A stretch of 64,000 bases of DNA from Lineus longissimus (GCF_910592395.1 NC_088310.1:13649501-13713500), one strand, 5' to 3'; counted from the first letter of the stretch, positions 25,183 to 37,640 are shown. Notes: generated from the letters alone by a model not told the origin. Translations and numbers: made by a program.

Positions 25183-25187
25183 GGACA
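25139..25187 (+). repeat. (GACA)n microsatellite
   Basis: About 11 perfect ACAG units, then an ACGG variant. Near the 3' end of a family-B repeat. Confidence 0.95.
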
Positions 25188-25237
25188 CTCATTCTACCAT
25201 TTACTCATATGAATAGCTCAGCTTTTCAGCTGAGCTA

Positions 25238-26365
25238 AAAAATACTTCAAAGAAGCTTCTTTTACCGTCTTAACTCTCTCATCAGCAGCCATTAGTCAGA
25301 AAAGACGTAGTCGAATCGAGTACGTAATAAACACAGTGCATGCGCTTAAACCATAACATGAATTGCTTTTAAAACACTACCATGTTAACAAGTACCCTTT
25401 GCGATTGATGAAAAACATATTTTAAAGCCAAATCCATAGACGGAAATTGGTTAAAATCTCAAGTGAATTTGGGGGCCGTTTCGAAACCAACTTGATTTCG
25501 AAGACAGCTCGTTTCAGACAGTCTAAAAATAGGTTTAGAGATTACATCTCCTCGCGAAAACATGTCATTGCATGTTACATGTGTAAACCGCTGACAACAA
25601 CGGCGACATTTTGTGCAAAATGGCGCACTTTTTAACATCATCAAAATTGCCGTGACGAAAAAAGAGAATCAAGATATATTTTTTTATCTTTCTGAAATTA
25701 CAAAAGAATCTTATCAATCACCAATGGAATGACCCTATTGAGAAATTTGATATAATTTTTGTTTTTATTCAATCGTTATCGGTCACCTCCGCACATATTG
25801 CTGCCAGGGGTGAAAGACTTTGGTAAAGAACGACTCTCTGGTGTGGAGATTGATTACCGCACGTGACAATAATTTTGACGGTGGAAGATGCCGGCTTTGC
25901 GATTTTCTCATCAATAATGTCTAAACATGACTTTATTTCTTAGTTGATTTCGAATTTGGTGCATATAAACACTGAACAGCTACATAAAGAATACATTAAT
26001 TTGGTAGATTCTGTGGATACATGTTCACTTTTTATAACATTTGCACATAGTCGTAGCATTTTTCCGGGTTCTTTGATATGCAAATGTACATTTCCACATG
26101 CTTTCATCTACGCGGTATTGCTGATATCCTTGCATCGACGTATATATGGCGTAAATCCGATTGTCTTAGCTAATATACGTCTATGGTTTATTCGACTAGC
26201 TGCTTGGATAGCTGCTTCTTGTTTGCTTGTAGTTGTAGCGGTTGAAAGTATTGCGCAGTGGCGACAGGGGGATGAGAAACTTGAATATTTTATTCTTAGA
26301 ACCACGTTTGCTGGGAAGTGCAAACTTTGAAGGCCTCTAGCTCCTGAATGGTGCAAGATATCGAA
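25238..26365. other. Intron sequence, no confident feature
   Basis: Contains a 128-codon frame (25944-26330) with hydrophobic segments that resembles no family and has no promoter or splice context. Otherwise nothing recognised. Confidence 0.5.
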
Positions 26366-27815
26366 TGAAACGGCCAGGGGCCATTGTGCTCACCGTAAGT
26401 ATTTTTAGTAGACAGTTACAGAAAGTGCTACATTATGACAATGGTGAATATATTTTTAACTTTGACCTCAGTGACCCTGACAGGTAGGTCAAATAACAAA
26501 CCAGGGTGATATGTGATGTAGACACATCCACCTGACCATAACAATTTCATCACTCGTTACACTACAGCAATCGGCAAAAAACGATTTCCAAGATGGCCGC
26601 CTAATTAAATCTATGGCACCAAATAAATCAAAAAATGAAGAAAATGTAAGATAGAACTCAGAAAAGAAAAAAGGAAAAGACGAAAAATTAAAATATTTTT
26701 GGCTGTCCTTGACCGGGGTTTGAACTCACGACCTTTGGATTGCCACACTACGAGGAAAAATCCACAAAACATGCAATTTCGGCCATATTTGAATTCCGAT
26801 CTGGCTGAAACTTGGCATAGAAATAGTGGCTTCTTAGATGCATCATTACACAAATTAAAACTCTTTACATTGAACAACGACAAAACGTACCAAGAACGGT
26901 AAAGTTTTCAACTTTGACCTCTGTGAACTTGAAAGGTGGGTCAAATCAAAAACCCTTAAGATATGTGATGTATCCTTGCTAGGTGTACCTACCATGAAAC
27001 TTTTATCAAAAACAAATCAGTAATAAGCGAGAAATCACACTTTTTGAGTTTTGAGTTTGGGCCCCCTGGTGGCCAAGTCAATAATCAGACCGAACCAAAA
27101 TTCAGTGTAAAAGGTCAACTGACCTAGGGGGTCATTTGTTCAAAGTTTCAAGTTCATTACTGTTGCGGTTGAGAAACGTGCCATAGTTACACTCAAACGG
27201 CAAATTTACGCCATTTGACCTCTGCAACCTTAAAAAGTAGGTCAAATCCGAAAAATCGTGCAACATCTGAGGTAACCTTGCTAGGGGTCCCTGCCATAAA
27301 AATTTCATCAAAAACAATTTGCTAATAAGCAGGCTATTGCACTTCTACCTTTTTCTGTTTTGGCCCCCTGGTGGCAAAGTCAAGAATCAGATCAGGCTGA
27401 AATTCAGCACCAGAGGTTATCTGATATAGGGGGTTATATGTACCAAGTTTCAAGCTCATAGCTTTGGTGGTTGAGAAACGTGCCATATTTACACTCAAAC
27501 GGCCAATTCACGCCATTTGACCTCTGCGACCTTGAAAAGTAGATCAAATTAAAAACCCGTAAGATATATGATGTATCCTTGCTATGAGTACCTACCACAA
27601 AAGTTTTATCGAAAACAAGTCACTAATAAGCGAGATATCACACTTTTTAGATATCCACATTTGGCCCCCTGGTGGCCAAGTAGAGAATCAGATCGGACAG
27701 AAATTTAGTGTCACGGGTCATCTGACCTAGGGGGTCATGTGTACAAAGTTTTAAGTTCATAAGCCTAGCGGTTAAAAAACGTGCCACTGTTTTTGAACTA
27801 GGATACGACGGACAA
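26366..27815 (+). repeat. Family-A repeat, multi-unit, lacking the 3' end
   Basis: Starts AACGGCCAGGGGCCATTGTG then CTCACCGTA. It has at least three tandem units of about 300 bp (units near 26918, 27218 and 27520) with CCCCCTGGTGGCCAA at 27062, 27363 and 27664. It ends near GGATACGACGGACAACTG without the usual GGTGAGC. Confidence 0.8.
26700..26755 (-). repeat. tRNA-like fragment with B box
   Basis: The minus strand reads CAAAGGTCGTGAGTTCAAAC then CCCGGTCAAGG, a T-arm with B box GAGTTCAAACC. The A-box half is degenerate. It lies inside the family-A copy at 26366. Confidence 0.5.
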
Positions 27816-29379
27816 CTGTTAAGTTCGTTTTTGAGATAGTAAATTTTCAATTTTCATCTATCATTCAAACTGCTGCAGAATGAACAATTTTCAACCGAGA
27901 CTCTTGCCACTTCGTGACAACATAGCAATCCATCCTATGGTTAAAATCGTCCTAAAATCAAGTGAATACTCATCGCTTATTGTGACGAACTTGGATATCA
28001 GTCCGCTAGAGAAACCCGGCCCGAGAACAACCCATTTACCGCCATTTCCTGGACACAGCACACCCTCGCCGTGCCAGGCTAATCATTCCACATTTTAATA
28101 TGCTCCAATGATTACCCTGGCTCAAAATGTTTAATCACTATTACAAGAAAATTGTAATACTTTATCCAGCAACATTATCGCATTTTCTCTCAATAGAAAA
28201 TTTCAAAATGTTTGGAAATTGAGATTCCATTAAAAAGATCTGTCATATTCGGTCAATTAATACCCTTTTTTGACAATGTTTGTCTGCACTATTTTGCGAA
28301 GGGCTACACACTTCACGGCAGGCGATTTGGATATTGCCTGTTCACTCAGTCTGCAGCCAATCAACAAGCAGCCTGAGATTTGAATATGTTGTGATTTCTT
28401 TGACGTGCAAATTGGACACAGCAGACAGGCTAACCACGTGACATGGAGTCTGGAACATGTATAGGTCACGCCTGCTGATTTACAATCATTAACATTCAAT
28501 TGTAGAAAGAATAAGGCCGCGCCGTCAGCTTGAATATACATACTCCGGATGCTAATTTTTGAGTTACGCTCCGCCACTGACAAGTTGTAAACACATCAGG
28601 AAATGGCGATCGCACGCTGACATTTAGCGAAAATTCCCAACTTCCATTGGTGATTATGAAATAATAACAAAACGACACGGATAGATACAGAAGTATGTAT
28701 CTAATAAGAGTCTTAGTTACGTGATACGCGTGAGATATTTGATTGTCTGTGGTTTTGTTGGGTGCAATAAGCGATTTTATTGGGGCATGTTTTCGTGTGC
28801 GTGGTCACGTATACAGAATGGTCTTTTGCACAGCATTCCCGATGGGTCGAAGCCGTTGAGCTAGAACAAATCGATTCACCGCCTACACTTTTACTCCGAT
28901 ATTGCTGAAAATTGGTGACAAAGATGCTTGATGTATTCCGCACAATTCCTAGCAAGCGAATTTCGAAAAAAAATGATTAAAAATGTTTTTTCTAAGTAAA
29001 AATGGCCGTTGTTAGGCATGGTTGCTAGGCATATGCTGCCACAGACATTTCCACGGAAAAACTGACAATAAGGGTCTGCACAGCATTAGCGACGACCCAA
29101 TAGTACATATTGCATTGGAATTGGGGTTACCTGGAGCCCACTGAAAAATCATTGATACCAGGGCGCTGAGTATCAACGTGCATGAACATGCAATATCGTT
29201 CATCCACTGTAAATCAACGAGGCATCCTTGACCCTCCGCTGCACGGCGGACAGGGTCGAGGTCACCTGGACTAAGCGAATTGGCAAAACAGAGAAATGGC
29301 AAACGGAAACGCAGCGATGATGCGTGACATCATCGTTTTTGTGATCACGTGATTTCTCCTAATAGTAATAACAAAGGAC
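27816..29379. other. Intron sequence, no confident feature
   Basis: No element ends or repeats recognised. A minus-strand frame at 29012-29302 is bordered by splice-like signals but has no recognisable protein. Confidence 0.45.
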
Positions 29380-29650
29380 TGAGGTTGTAAAGTAGTAAAT
29401 ATCGGCTTTATACTACTGTTTGAAGGTCAAGAGAACACGTTATACCACTAAAATTTCCAATGCAGAGCTGCCAGCTGGATGAAATATGACTGAACTGATC
29501 ATCCATGGTATGTAAATATTACAGGAGGCAACAGAATATATCCCTAGTTCAGTATGTTGTATCGGTAGCTTTACAGACAGGAAGTGTCAGAGAGGATGTG
29601 ACTTCTCCATGGACAACTGTAGTATGTCCAGGCTGGGTTGTACGTGCTGT
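29380..29650 (+). repeat. 270-bp dispersed repeat, copy 1
   Basis: About 92-95% identical by eye to 61128-61400, sharing GTAAAGTAGTAAATATCGGC and CTCCATGGACAACTGT. In copy 2 it directly abuts the DIRS-like element. Confidence 0.85.
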
Positions 29651-31499
29651 AAACAAGAATACAAAATGCTGTCTGTAATTGAGAGGTATCCTGATAACAG
29701 AGGTCAAAATAAATAGAAATGACCAGTTTGGGACTAACGCTACTGTCTTTTTTTTCATAAGATAGAGATTACAGGAGTCAACAAAATTAACTTAATTGAG
29801 AGAAATTGACCTGTCCTGCAGGTGATTGGAATTTACAAAGGGTCGTTTTTCATGACATTGTGCTCTACTGCGTATCCCTAGTGAGTCGATCGGGAACCAA
29901 TCTATTTTTTACTAGCATTATACCCGTGGCGCAGACAGGTTCCAATGGGCTATATCTTGAATAGATTGAATTGCGATGAAAATCTAATGCAATAAAGGAG
30001 CAATATCGAAGAGACAAATTAATCAAACCATTTGTCTACAGACTCGGACCTAGCTGTGGCGTGCTGTATGTGTGCATAAAAAGTATACCAATTGGTCCGA
30101 TAGAGATGATGAGGCAATGTCAATATGCCTCGTTCCTTAGTCAGCAATATGCCCCTTTTTATACGGAGAAGAAGATGGAGAACTCAGATAGGCCTTCACA
30201 TGTCGGCTTCCAAATGGCTCGAACCAACTGTACTATCACTACTATAACTTTAAAATGCGTACTCCCCTACATGTAGCAATGTCTCGGGCAAGGCACTTAG
30301 TCGACAGGCAAGCTAGAAGTTCAGCACCGTGAGCAGCTCCTTGATAAGGCCATGTCAGGTTCAGCGCGCCTCTTCAGATACATCAAGTATTGAAAGCTGT
30401 GGTGAGCACAAGACCATCGTCACCTTAATTTGAAAATCCCTTCATAATCAAGGGCTACTTCTGACTAAAACAGCACCCATAAACAATAGACAACCAATTT
30501 GACCCCAGCTCCTAACAGCGGGAAAATCCAAGTCCAGCAACCAAAAGTACCAAAAATACATTTTTCTTTACATTTGAACTGCACACATGCGTTTGTTTAT
30601 AATTTTATTTCCCGCGCAATCTTGAAAATCAGGTGACCTGCAATCGTGGATTGAAAATAATATTAACCTGGGTTCAGCAGGTCAGCAGGTATACCGACCG
30701 TTCCAATCATCCCCCTACAGCCAGCTGTTCAAAAGTAATGTTATTCACCCCACAGGGAGTGCAGGTAATTGATTAAGCACCTGCATAACTTAACAGCAAT
30801 GGCTCAGCTGACTGTGAGTGGTGAGGAGAATTGACAGTGTCTGATTAAAAATCCCTCATTACTGCTCCGCTGAAGTAAATTTTTGAACAAAACCAAGATG
30901 CTGCAACAGGGTAAGGTGTCACCACCATTCATGCAAAATTTCAAGCGATCCAACGCTTCTAAGTGTGACTTTATTCGTCCCACTTCCAGTGTTATTGTAT
31001 AGATTTAGACCAGCGATGAAGTCATTTCTGGTGATTCCCTACGTTGTCCAACGAGCACTTTTTAAAGTGTGCCATTTGGCATGCATTAGCATGCAATGTA
31101 TTTCATCAGTGCTGCCTATTGCCGAACAGAATGACGTAGCTCCGTCAATTTTGAATCAATTTTTATGGGAGTAACATTATTGCTTGGAATGTCTACTTTT
31201 TACTCATGTAAGAATCGTAGTACTAAAAACTAAAATGCAAACAGAATCATGCCGATTCACTGCACATACTGTGGGAATTCTCCACTTCAAAATAATTCGC
31301 GAACAAAGCGTGCACTTCTAATATCGTTTTCACAGAATTGTGGCCAAATGTTCAAGAACTAATTTCTGAAAGTAATCCCTAAATACCTTATGACTACCCA
31401 TTGAAAGGAACTAGTGATAATATCGCCTAATTGACTTCTTTTTAGCAGAAAATTGGTTACCGTGTTGCAAAATCAATCTCCATCTTTAGACTGGTCACA
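29651..31499. other. Intron sequence, no feature seen
   Basis: No coding or repeat signal beyond the word GCATTATACCCGTGGCG at about 29918, which resembles the start of other dispersed repeats I have seen but is not repeated in this window. Confidence 0.45.
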
Positions 31500-31954
31500 G
31501 TGGGTATGCTGAAATATAGCCTGGTTCCTTGGCCAATTCCATGCGCAGAATACAACTGCGCAACTATACGTCATAGCCCGGGCTTTTGAATCGTCAAAAA
31601 TTCAGTTAAATGTGCCTGTAGCGCCAACTGGCGGTGAAAACTAAACTAATTCCATTACAAGTAAAAATGAAAAATTATCAAAAAATATTCGCCAGTTGTG
31701 AAAACAATATTTCCTCTGTGGACCGAGGTATAAAGGATAAAGTTTAAACTTCCCGTTGACCTCATTCACTTAATGTAGGTCTGATCGCGCTGATTTTTGG
31801 TTTCTGAGTTCATCTTGGGTTATGCCTAATTTAGCAGCATCAACGAAGTGCCTAGGCCTTGCGGTTACAAAATGCCCAAAAGTGACACGGAAGCAAGGAC
31901 AGACACCATTCCCTTAGTAATATTACCAGCTTCGCTGACTTTGTCAGCTGAGCT
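31500..31954 (+). repeat. Family-B repeat, 3' part
   Basis: Matches 20530-20935, sharing GCGCCAACTGGCGGTGAAAA, CTCTGTGGACCGAGGTA and the end GACTTTGTCAGCTGAGCTAA. No 5' end found nearby. Confidence 0.75.
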
Positions 31955-31959
31955 AAAAA

Positions 31960-32200
31960 AGGCCTGCCGTATTTTTCGTTCTGAAAATTTGTTTTTTTAA
32001 AAAGTTAAAATTAATCATTCTGAAGGGAAAAAAAATACATGGATAGGAATATTTTACCTGCTGTTGTAAAATCTTTGTCCCGAGATAAATTCTTGTACAA
32101 TTTCGCAATTTGTAGAGTCATTCTGGCATAAAAATTCAGTCCTGATGTACAAAATTTTTCCTGAATAAATTTCGCTTTGGCATGCCATAGATACATAATC
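31960..32200 (-). repeat. Dispersed repeat with open 60-codon frame, inverted copy
   Basis: Reverse complement of 21085-21350. It directly follows the family-B 3' end here, whereas the other copy follows the CACTG-type element. Confidence 0.7.
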
Positions 32201-32219
32201 ACCTGAAATTTGGTTTTAA

Positions 32220-32870
32220 TCTGATCATTAGTTTAAAAGTAATAGGACTTAATTTTAATTTTCAAGATGGTCCCGTAGCAGCCATTTTGGTTATCGGATT
32301 CGAAAATCAGGGATGTTGTAGATCGTACATAAATATATAATCACATGAAATTTGGTTGCACTCCGATCATTTGTTTCAGAGTAAAAGGACTTAGAATTTT
32401 CAAGATGGCTGCCTGGTGGCCATATTTGATGTCCAAGCGGACCAATTTTTTGGTAAAATAGAGGGTCCCCAGATAAATGTCCACACAAGTTACGAACCTT
32501 CTAGCTCAAATAAAAATGCAACGTGCCACCTATCGGAGATTTAGCGAACTTTGACCTCTGTGACCTTGAGTAGTAGGTCAAATCAAAAACCTATACGATA
32601 TGTAATGCATCCTTGCTAGGAGTATCTACCAAAGAAAATTTCATGAAACTCTGACGAAAATCAAGGGTTCTATTGCATGTTTTATGTTTTTGCATTACGC
32701 CCCCTGGTGGCCAAACCAATAATAATATTGGAACAAAATTTGGTGTGAATCGCCCCAGGGCCCATGTGTACCAAGTTCTAAGTCAAGACCTCAACCGGTT
32801 ACGAAAGGTGCCGTGCTAACATACGCTGCTGGTGGACGACGATGGACGCCATGTCATCGCATAGGATAGC
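32220..32870 (+). repeat. Family-A-related fragment with the best CTCF-like site
   Basis: Has two CAAGATGG words (32268, 32402), one TGACCTCTGTGACCTTGA at about 32548 and TTACGCCCCCTGGTGGCCAA at 32695-32714. Ends in a GGACGACGATGGACG run. Confidence 0.7.
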
Positions 32871-33104
32871 CAAAAATGTACCAGTAGTTAAAAGCAAACT
32901 TACAACTACTGAGAAGGTTCAGCACAAAAAATGAAATGAAGTTCTGAAAAGTTATACCACTCTAGAGTGTACAACTGATTTGTCTATAAGTGCTTTACAT
33001 TATCAATTCCACAGCCCAATTCAGAAACTTTTTCTACATAAACAAAGGAGTGCGGCGTACACTTGTCCATTTTTGGCCAGTTGAAAGTACTAAGTGGCAC
33101 TGAC

Positions 33105-33860
33105 GGTTCATCCCCATTTCGCCTACACCCATTTTGCCTACACCCATTTCGCCTACTCACCATTTCGCCTATTACCCATTTTGCCTACAAAAAACCGGCA
33201 ACGAGACATCATGGGTTACGTCGATGCTGTATGAACAAGATATTGTGTCCGGGATGGACCTGTGTGTAGACTGTTCGAGCATTGGACCAAATAATAAACT
33301 TCATACTTCATACTTAATTTGTTTTCTTTCTTGATCACGACCCTGTAATGACCATTTCTAAAGCCATTTTCAAATTTCACCATTTACTCGCCTGACTGTC
33401 TGGAATGTCATATCCAAATTTCAGATTCACAACCCGAAGCATTATTTGATGGGAGGCGGTCAAACTCTGACAATTTAAATGCAAAAAGGCTTAAAAAATC
33501 AATGGTGGTCTTGTCTCAAGAGGCCGGGTTGGAATGATAAAGTATGGTAAAGTTTAACTGGGAAATATGCTATAATATGAAGGAAAAAAACCAAGCTCAA
33601 CAATTCGTACAATTGTTCAAATGTCCAGCGCACACCACTCTTTTCCTTTTTAGTAGGCGAAATGGTGAGTAGGCGTAATGGTGAGAAGGCGAAATGGTGA
33701 GTAGGCGAAATGGTGAATAGGCGAAGTGGGTGTAGGCGAAATGGTGAATAGGCGAAATGGGTGTAGGCGAAATGGGGGTAGGCGGAATGGGGTTAGGCGA
33801 AATGGGTAATAGGCGAAATGGGTGTATGCGAAATGGGTGTAGGCGAAATGGGGGTACACC
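33105..33860. mobile_element. Element with inverted minisatellite ends, 8-bp target duplication
   Basis: Direct repeats GCACTGAC flank it (33097-33104, 33861-33868). Both ends are tandem arrays of CCCATTTCGCCTACA (left, about five units, to 33190) and its complement TGTAGGCGAAATGGG (right, about 13 units, 33653-33855). The 8-bp duplication fits hAT-type transposition. The interior (33190-33650) has no coding signal. Confidence 0.78.
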
Positions 33861-33897
33861 GCACTGACAGAGTCACAATTGAAATCATGACATAATC

Positions 33898-33945
33898 CAA
33901 TCACAAGTCGGATGCTCTCCCACTGTGCCACTCTTAGGTGGCATT
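33898..33945 (-). repeat. tRNA-derived SINE head (partial)
   Basis: The minus strand reads GTGGCACAGTGGGAGAGCAT then CCGACTTGTGAT, a tRNA A-box region and anticodon arm. The B box that should follow is degenerate, so it is a SINE remnant rather than a tRNA gene. Confidence 0.55.
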
Positions 33946-35237
33946 ACACAGTGGGGATGGGGTCCGTTTTGTCCCCCCCCCCCCATATAAATGTGTTCCT
34001 TAAGACGCAGGCTTTTTCAATGTTTATGAATACTATTCTGTTCTAAATAATATTTACTGGGACACATTGGTTTTAGTATCCATGTGCAGAGGGATCTTTG
34101 GTGATTTTATGAGCCTAGCACCTGTGCCATTTGAAGCGGGGTCTCAAGCCTAAGTTTGGCCTCAATATGCAACATACCTTCCATCTGCCACGCGAGGTTG
34201 GCCATATTAGTGCGAGTGTCAATTATGCGGATTCGAATTGTAGACCATATAGCGAAAAAATTGCCGAGATGACACCATGTTTTCAAATCAAAAAAAGAAA
34301 CTAAATGCATTTGGCTATCTGCTCTTGGTAGTGTCATTCCCAAATCATTCATTTTGAACTGATTTAGGCCCGTTTGAATATCGCACTACTACTACTACTA
34401 AGACCCTTGACTTAAAGGGGCACCTGGAGTATAAATAGTGTGGGAGGGGATGATAGCATGCAAATGTCTACCTGTTACTATCATGAAGAGAGCTCCTGGG
34501 CTTTTCACAATGTTTTAAAAAAATTCTTTGTCACTATCATACACATTTGAATGAATTTGATATCAGACACTTATGAATAACATAGGAACATGATGTATTA
34601 AAATCAACCTGAGAAATCGTCTATGTTATGAGATTATGGAACTTTTTTACACAGCACTGTTGAAAAGCCTTGAAGTTGAATTTACCAGCTTGAATCTGAT
34701 TGGTTATAGCCCTGGTGATGCATTATTTACAAACATTGAGCACATGGCTAATAATCATGAGTGAGCATGCAGGAAAGAACTAGATATGCTGGAGATCATG
34801 CATAGTAAAGAGTTTCCTACCAAAGTGATTTTGGTCTGTTTTCTGTATCCTTTAGTCCATAAGTATATATCCTTATCCTACTGAATTATATATATTTTAA
34901 TCCTACTGAATAATGTACATTGTATATGATACTAATAATCCAAGTCTATAACTATGTGATGTCACAATCCTACTGAATATTGTTTTGTTTAGATGATCCA
35001 TGTCTATGATAGGGTAGTCTACTCAATTCTATAATTCTAAAGCATATATATTTGCTAATCCGCATAAGTATTATGATAGATATCCATGGTATCTATGATT
35101 GAAACAAGGAGCAAAATCCTAGAATCCTCGAAAATTAAAACTGTCACAAATTTGTCAAAGTGCACTGTAAATTTCAAAATCGTCCAAAACACCTTCTCAA
35201 AAAAATAATGTAGTCTATCTATCAGTGCTGCTGAAAC

Positions 35238-35855
35238 CTATTGCCACTTATGGCCCATGTATGGAATCCCTGGCGGATTTGGATAAAGATTTCTCACAGT
35301 CTCCAAAACACAATCTGGCATCACTTCACGACATGTCCAAACTATTGATGGGTCATCTGCCATATACTGCTGTTGCATCTGCTGTATTTTGCCAATATAG
35401 AGAGGATGGTTCCAGGATCCCCGGTCCTCCATCATTTTCCAAAATTTTTTGTAAAGTTGTTTCCTGATCACATTATTTCCATTTCTGGGTGCTTCATCAT
35501 TTCCCAGCCATCTTTGTGGATGAGTAGTCACACATGGAGAAGAATTGCAATGTTGGCACATATCTGCCCCTGGCACAGGAGCAATAACTGGTTCGGATAG
35601 TTCATGGTCCTCCTCCTGTGGTTGTGGTGGGGGTGGATCAACTACACCACCAGGCACAGGCAAAGGTTCCAGCTCATCATTATCTCCTTGAATATTCCCC
35701 TCATTCTGTATATCATCTTGCAGTGCTTGATTCTCCTCATTTGGAGGATGGTCTAATTCAACATAGTCCCAATTATAGAAATTAAAAAAAGCATGTATAG
35801 CTTCCCTTTGTTCAGTAGTGAGTGCAAGGGAAACAACCTTAAATTCTTCTGCCAT
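35238..35855 (-). CDS. Accessory ORF of the Kolobok-like element, P2X7-C-like Cys domain
   Basis: Intact 205-codon frame 16 nt after the transposase stop. The N-terminal 80 residues are acidic and proline-rich (VDPPPPQPQEEDHELSEP). The C-terminal part has CQHCNSSPCVTTHPQRW, KKFWKMMEDRGSW, TCREVMPDCVLETVRNLYPN and ends PYMGHKW. The C-x2-C-x4-C start and the CREVMP-CV-VR--YPNP end resemble the zinc-bound ballast domain at the end of P2X7 receptors and related domains in invertebrate mobile elements. Its role in transposition is unknown. Keeping this frame open while the transposase is broken could be chance or recent decay. Confidence 0.6.
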   Translation of the reverse strand: MAEEFKVVSLALTTEQREAIHAFFNFYNWDYVELDHPPNEENQALQDDIQNEGNIQGDNDELEPLPVPGGVVDPPPPQPQEEDHELSEPVIAPVPGADMCQHCNSSPCVTTHPQRWLGNDEAPRNGNNVIRKQLYKKFWKMMEDRGSWNHPLYIGKIQQMQQQYMADDPSIVWTCREVMPDCVLETVRNLYPNPPGIPYMGHKWQ

Positions 35856-35870
35856 GGTGTGATCTACAAT

Positions 35871-37640
35871 CTACTGACTTGAACCTGGAACAGGCCCGCC
35901 AAATTCACTATGAATGGGACAGTCCAAGCGTGGGGGGTGCATGGATGTGTGCATCCACCTATCCAGAATCTCATCACGGTAGTCATAAGTTTTTTTCACC
36001 AACACTGGCTTCCCCACTTGTCGCCTTGGTGCCTTGGCATCAAACACAAATTTGACGGAGGTATGGTCACGGTTAACATTCGCGTTCCAGTCGATCAAAG
36101 CCAGATTTGTCCTCAGTTTGTAGGACCTCTCTCCAAAGACAATCCTTTTGTCGTGAAATTGGAGGAGGGCGTTGTTGAATGATTCTACGTACAGTGTGTC
36201 TTTTGATCCAGCATAATTTTGGGGTCTTTTATATATGTCCAATTTGTAGAGATAGTCTTTTAGCAATTTCTCTGCGACTGTGTCCGTAATCAGTTTCTTC
36301 GAGGGCTCGTAATGTTCCTCCTGGCATTGGAATCTTTGCTGCATTTGCTGTGGTTGCCTTGATAATGGTCAATGATATTACCAATCCCAGCTCTCAGTTT
36401 CTGTTCATCTGCGTCACAGTTTTTAATGCACCAGTACACATGCGTCTTAATCGACGCAGCTTTGTCAGCTAGCTGTTGATGCCATTTTTTCCCCATGTCC
36501 TTTTTTGGGCCTTGCGTTATCTTCCTTACACTCTTGGCAATACCCTTCGTGGTATGCCAGATGTCTTCGGCGTTTCGTGTTTCTTTTCTCTCCTCGGTAA
36601 CAAACTTTGTTATGCTGTTGTTGTGATCATGACTGTGATAACGTACAGGAACTTGTTGGTCATCGAGTACTTTATAAATCTCTTTCACACCGATCAGCTC
36701 ATGTCTTTTGTGTCACAGGATCATCCACCGTCTTCGAAATGGTAGCGATGTGGAGCACCTTGTGGCTCTGGTCGCCAAGGCAAACAACATCACTAAATTC
36801 GGCATTCTTGCGCCAGCAGTGGCGAGCATCTGTCGAAATATCTATCGCTTCTACACCATTTGCCATTGAAAGGCTACTTTCCATGAGGATAGCATCTTGT
36901 TTTGACTCTTCAGCCTGTTGCTGCACAATCGGACAATAAGTGTCCATAAATCTGTTCAGGGTTTCTGATGATAGCACTCCAATATCAGAGCTTTCCACGA
37001 ATTTGGTGTATTGCACTGGCAGTAGTCCTGATGTAAAAAAGCCATGGGCTAGCCTCGCATTGACTAGAAACTTGCCACCATTCTCAACATGTGGGGAAGA
37101 GGTCCAGTGGAGATTGTGCTGCTCCGTTCCTTGGCATGCTAAGGTCAAACAAGCTGTGTGACCATCCCTTCTGAACTCCTTCGTGTGCAGATTGCCCTTG
37201 CAATTTAGGGAATGGGTCTGTACCCTGCCAATCAAGTTCCTGATAGAGGACCCGGTACAGACAAAAAGTGGCTGCTTGATATCTTCTCTTGCACAAAGCT
37301 GGTAACTGGGTGTTACTTGAGGCACAGTTGTGCTGGTCATTGCTGGTGATGAAGCGTCATCATTTTCATTGTGAGTCGCATTATTTTCCACATAAAAGTC
37401 AATCACTTCATTCAGGAATTGATAGTTGGAGACCACAACATATCCCTCCACCAAGTTTTGCTTTTATCCTGTCCATTTTGTTAAAAAAGTTCACCTTTTC
37501 TTCATCGTTTGCGCAATAAAAATTCAGTCCTCCTTTCACAAGAGCTTTCTTCATCTCAGTTGCCTCATTTCTCGATCGATTGGTACTTTTTCGTTTCCTT
37601 GAATGCTGTTGGCGGTTCTCATCACGGAATCTCTCCAGGC
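35871..37640 (-). pseudogene. Transposase of the Kolobok-like element, frameshifted
   Basis: Pieces in order on the minus strand: about 37450-37630 (NRQQHSRKRKSTNRSR, basic N-terminus), 36699-37450 (SHL-type domain with ARLAHGFFTSGL and IDISTDARHCWRKNAEFSD, a likely catalytic Asp segment), 36290-36697 (HSHDHNNSITKFV, AEDIWHTTKGIAKSVRK, KTHVYWCIKNC) and 35871-36344 (LYVESFNNALLQFHDKRI and LALIDWNANVNR). The order matches a DDE-type transposase family I recall from cnidarians and echinoderms, often next to a P2X7-like C-terminal domain. At least three 1-nt shifts separate the frames (near 37450, 36698 and 36310). Confidence 0.65.

Larger units (their letters stand above)
21829..25237 (+). repeat. 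Family-B repeat, interrupted
   Basis: Starts CAAGAGGCCCAAGGGCCTGG-CGCTCAGCTGA and ends AGCTCAGCTTTTCAGCTGAG followed by CTAAAAAA. Between the ends lie the inverted-repeat element at 22440-23780, the small two-exon gene (23912-24790) and a (GACA)n run (25139-25187). Whether one insertion spans all of this is not certain. Confidence 0.5.

Noticed and set aside
25944-26330. 128-codon hydrophobic frame as a membrane protein gene
   Set aside because: No family resemblance, no start context, splice sites or repeat support; composition is that of AT-rich intron.
33105-33860. Regularly spaced short repeats resembling a CRISPR array
   Set aside because: Units are nearly contiguous, inverted at the two ends and flanked by an 8-bp duplication in a eukaryotic intron: minisatellite-ended transposon.
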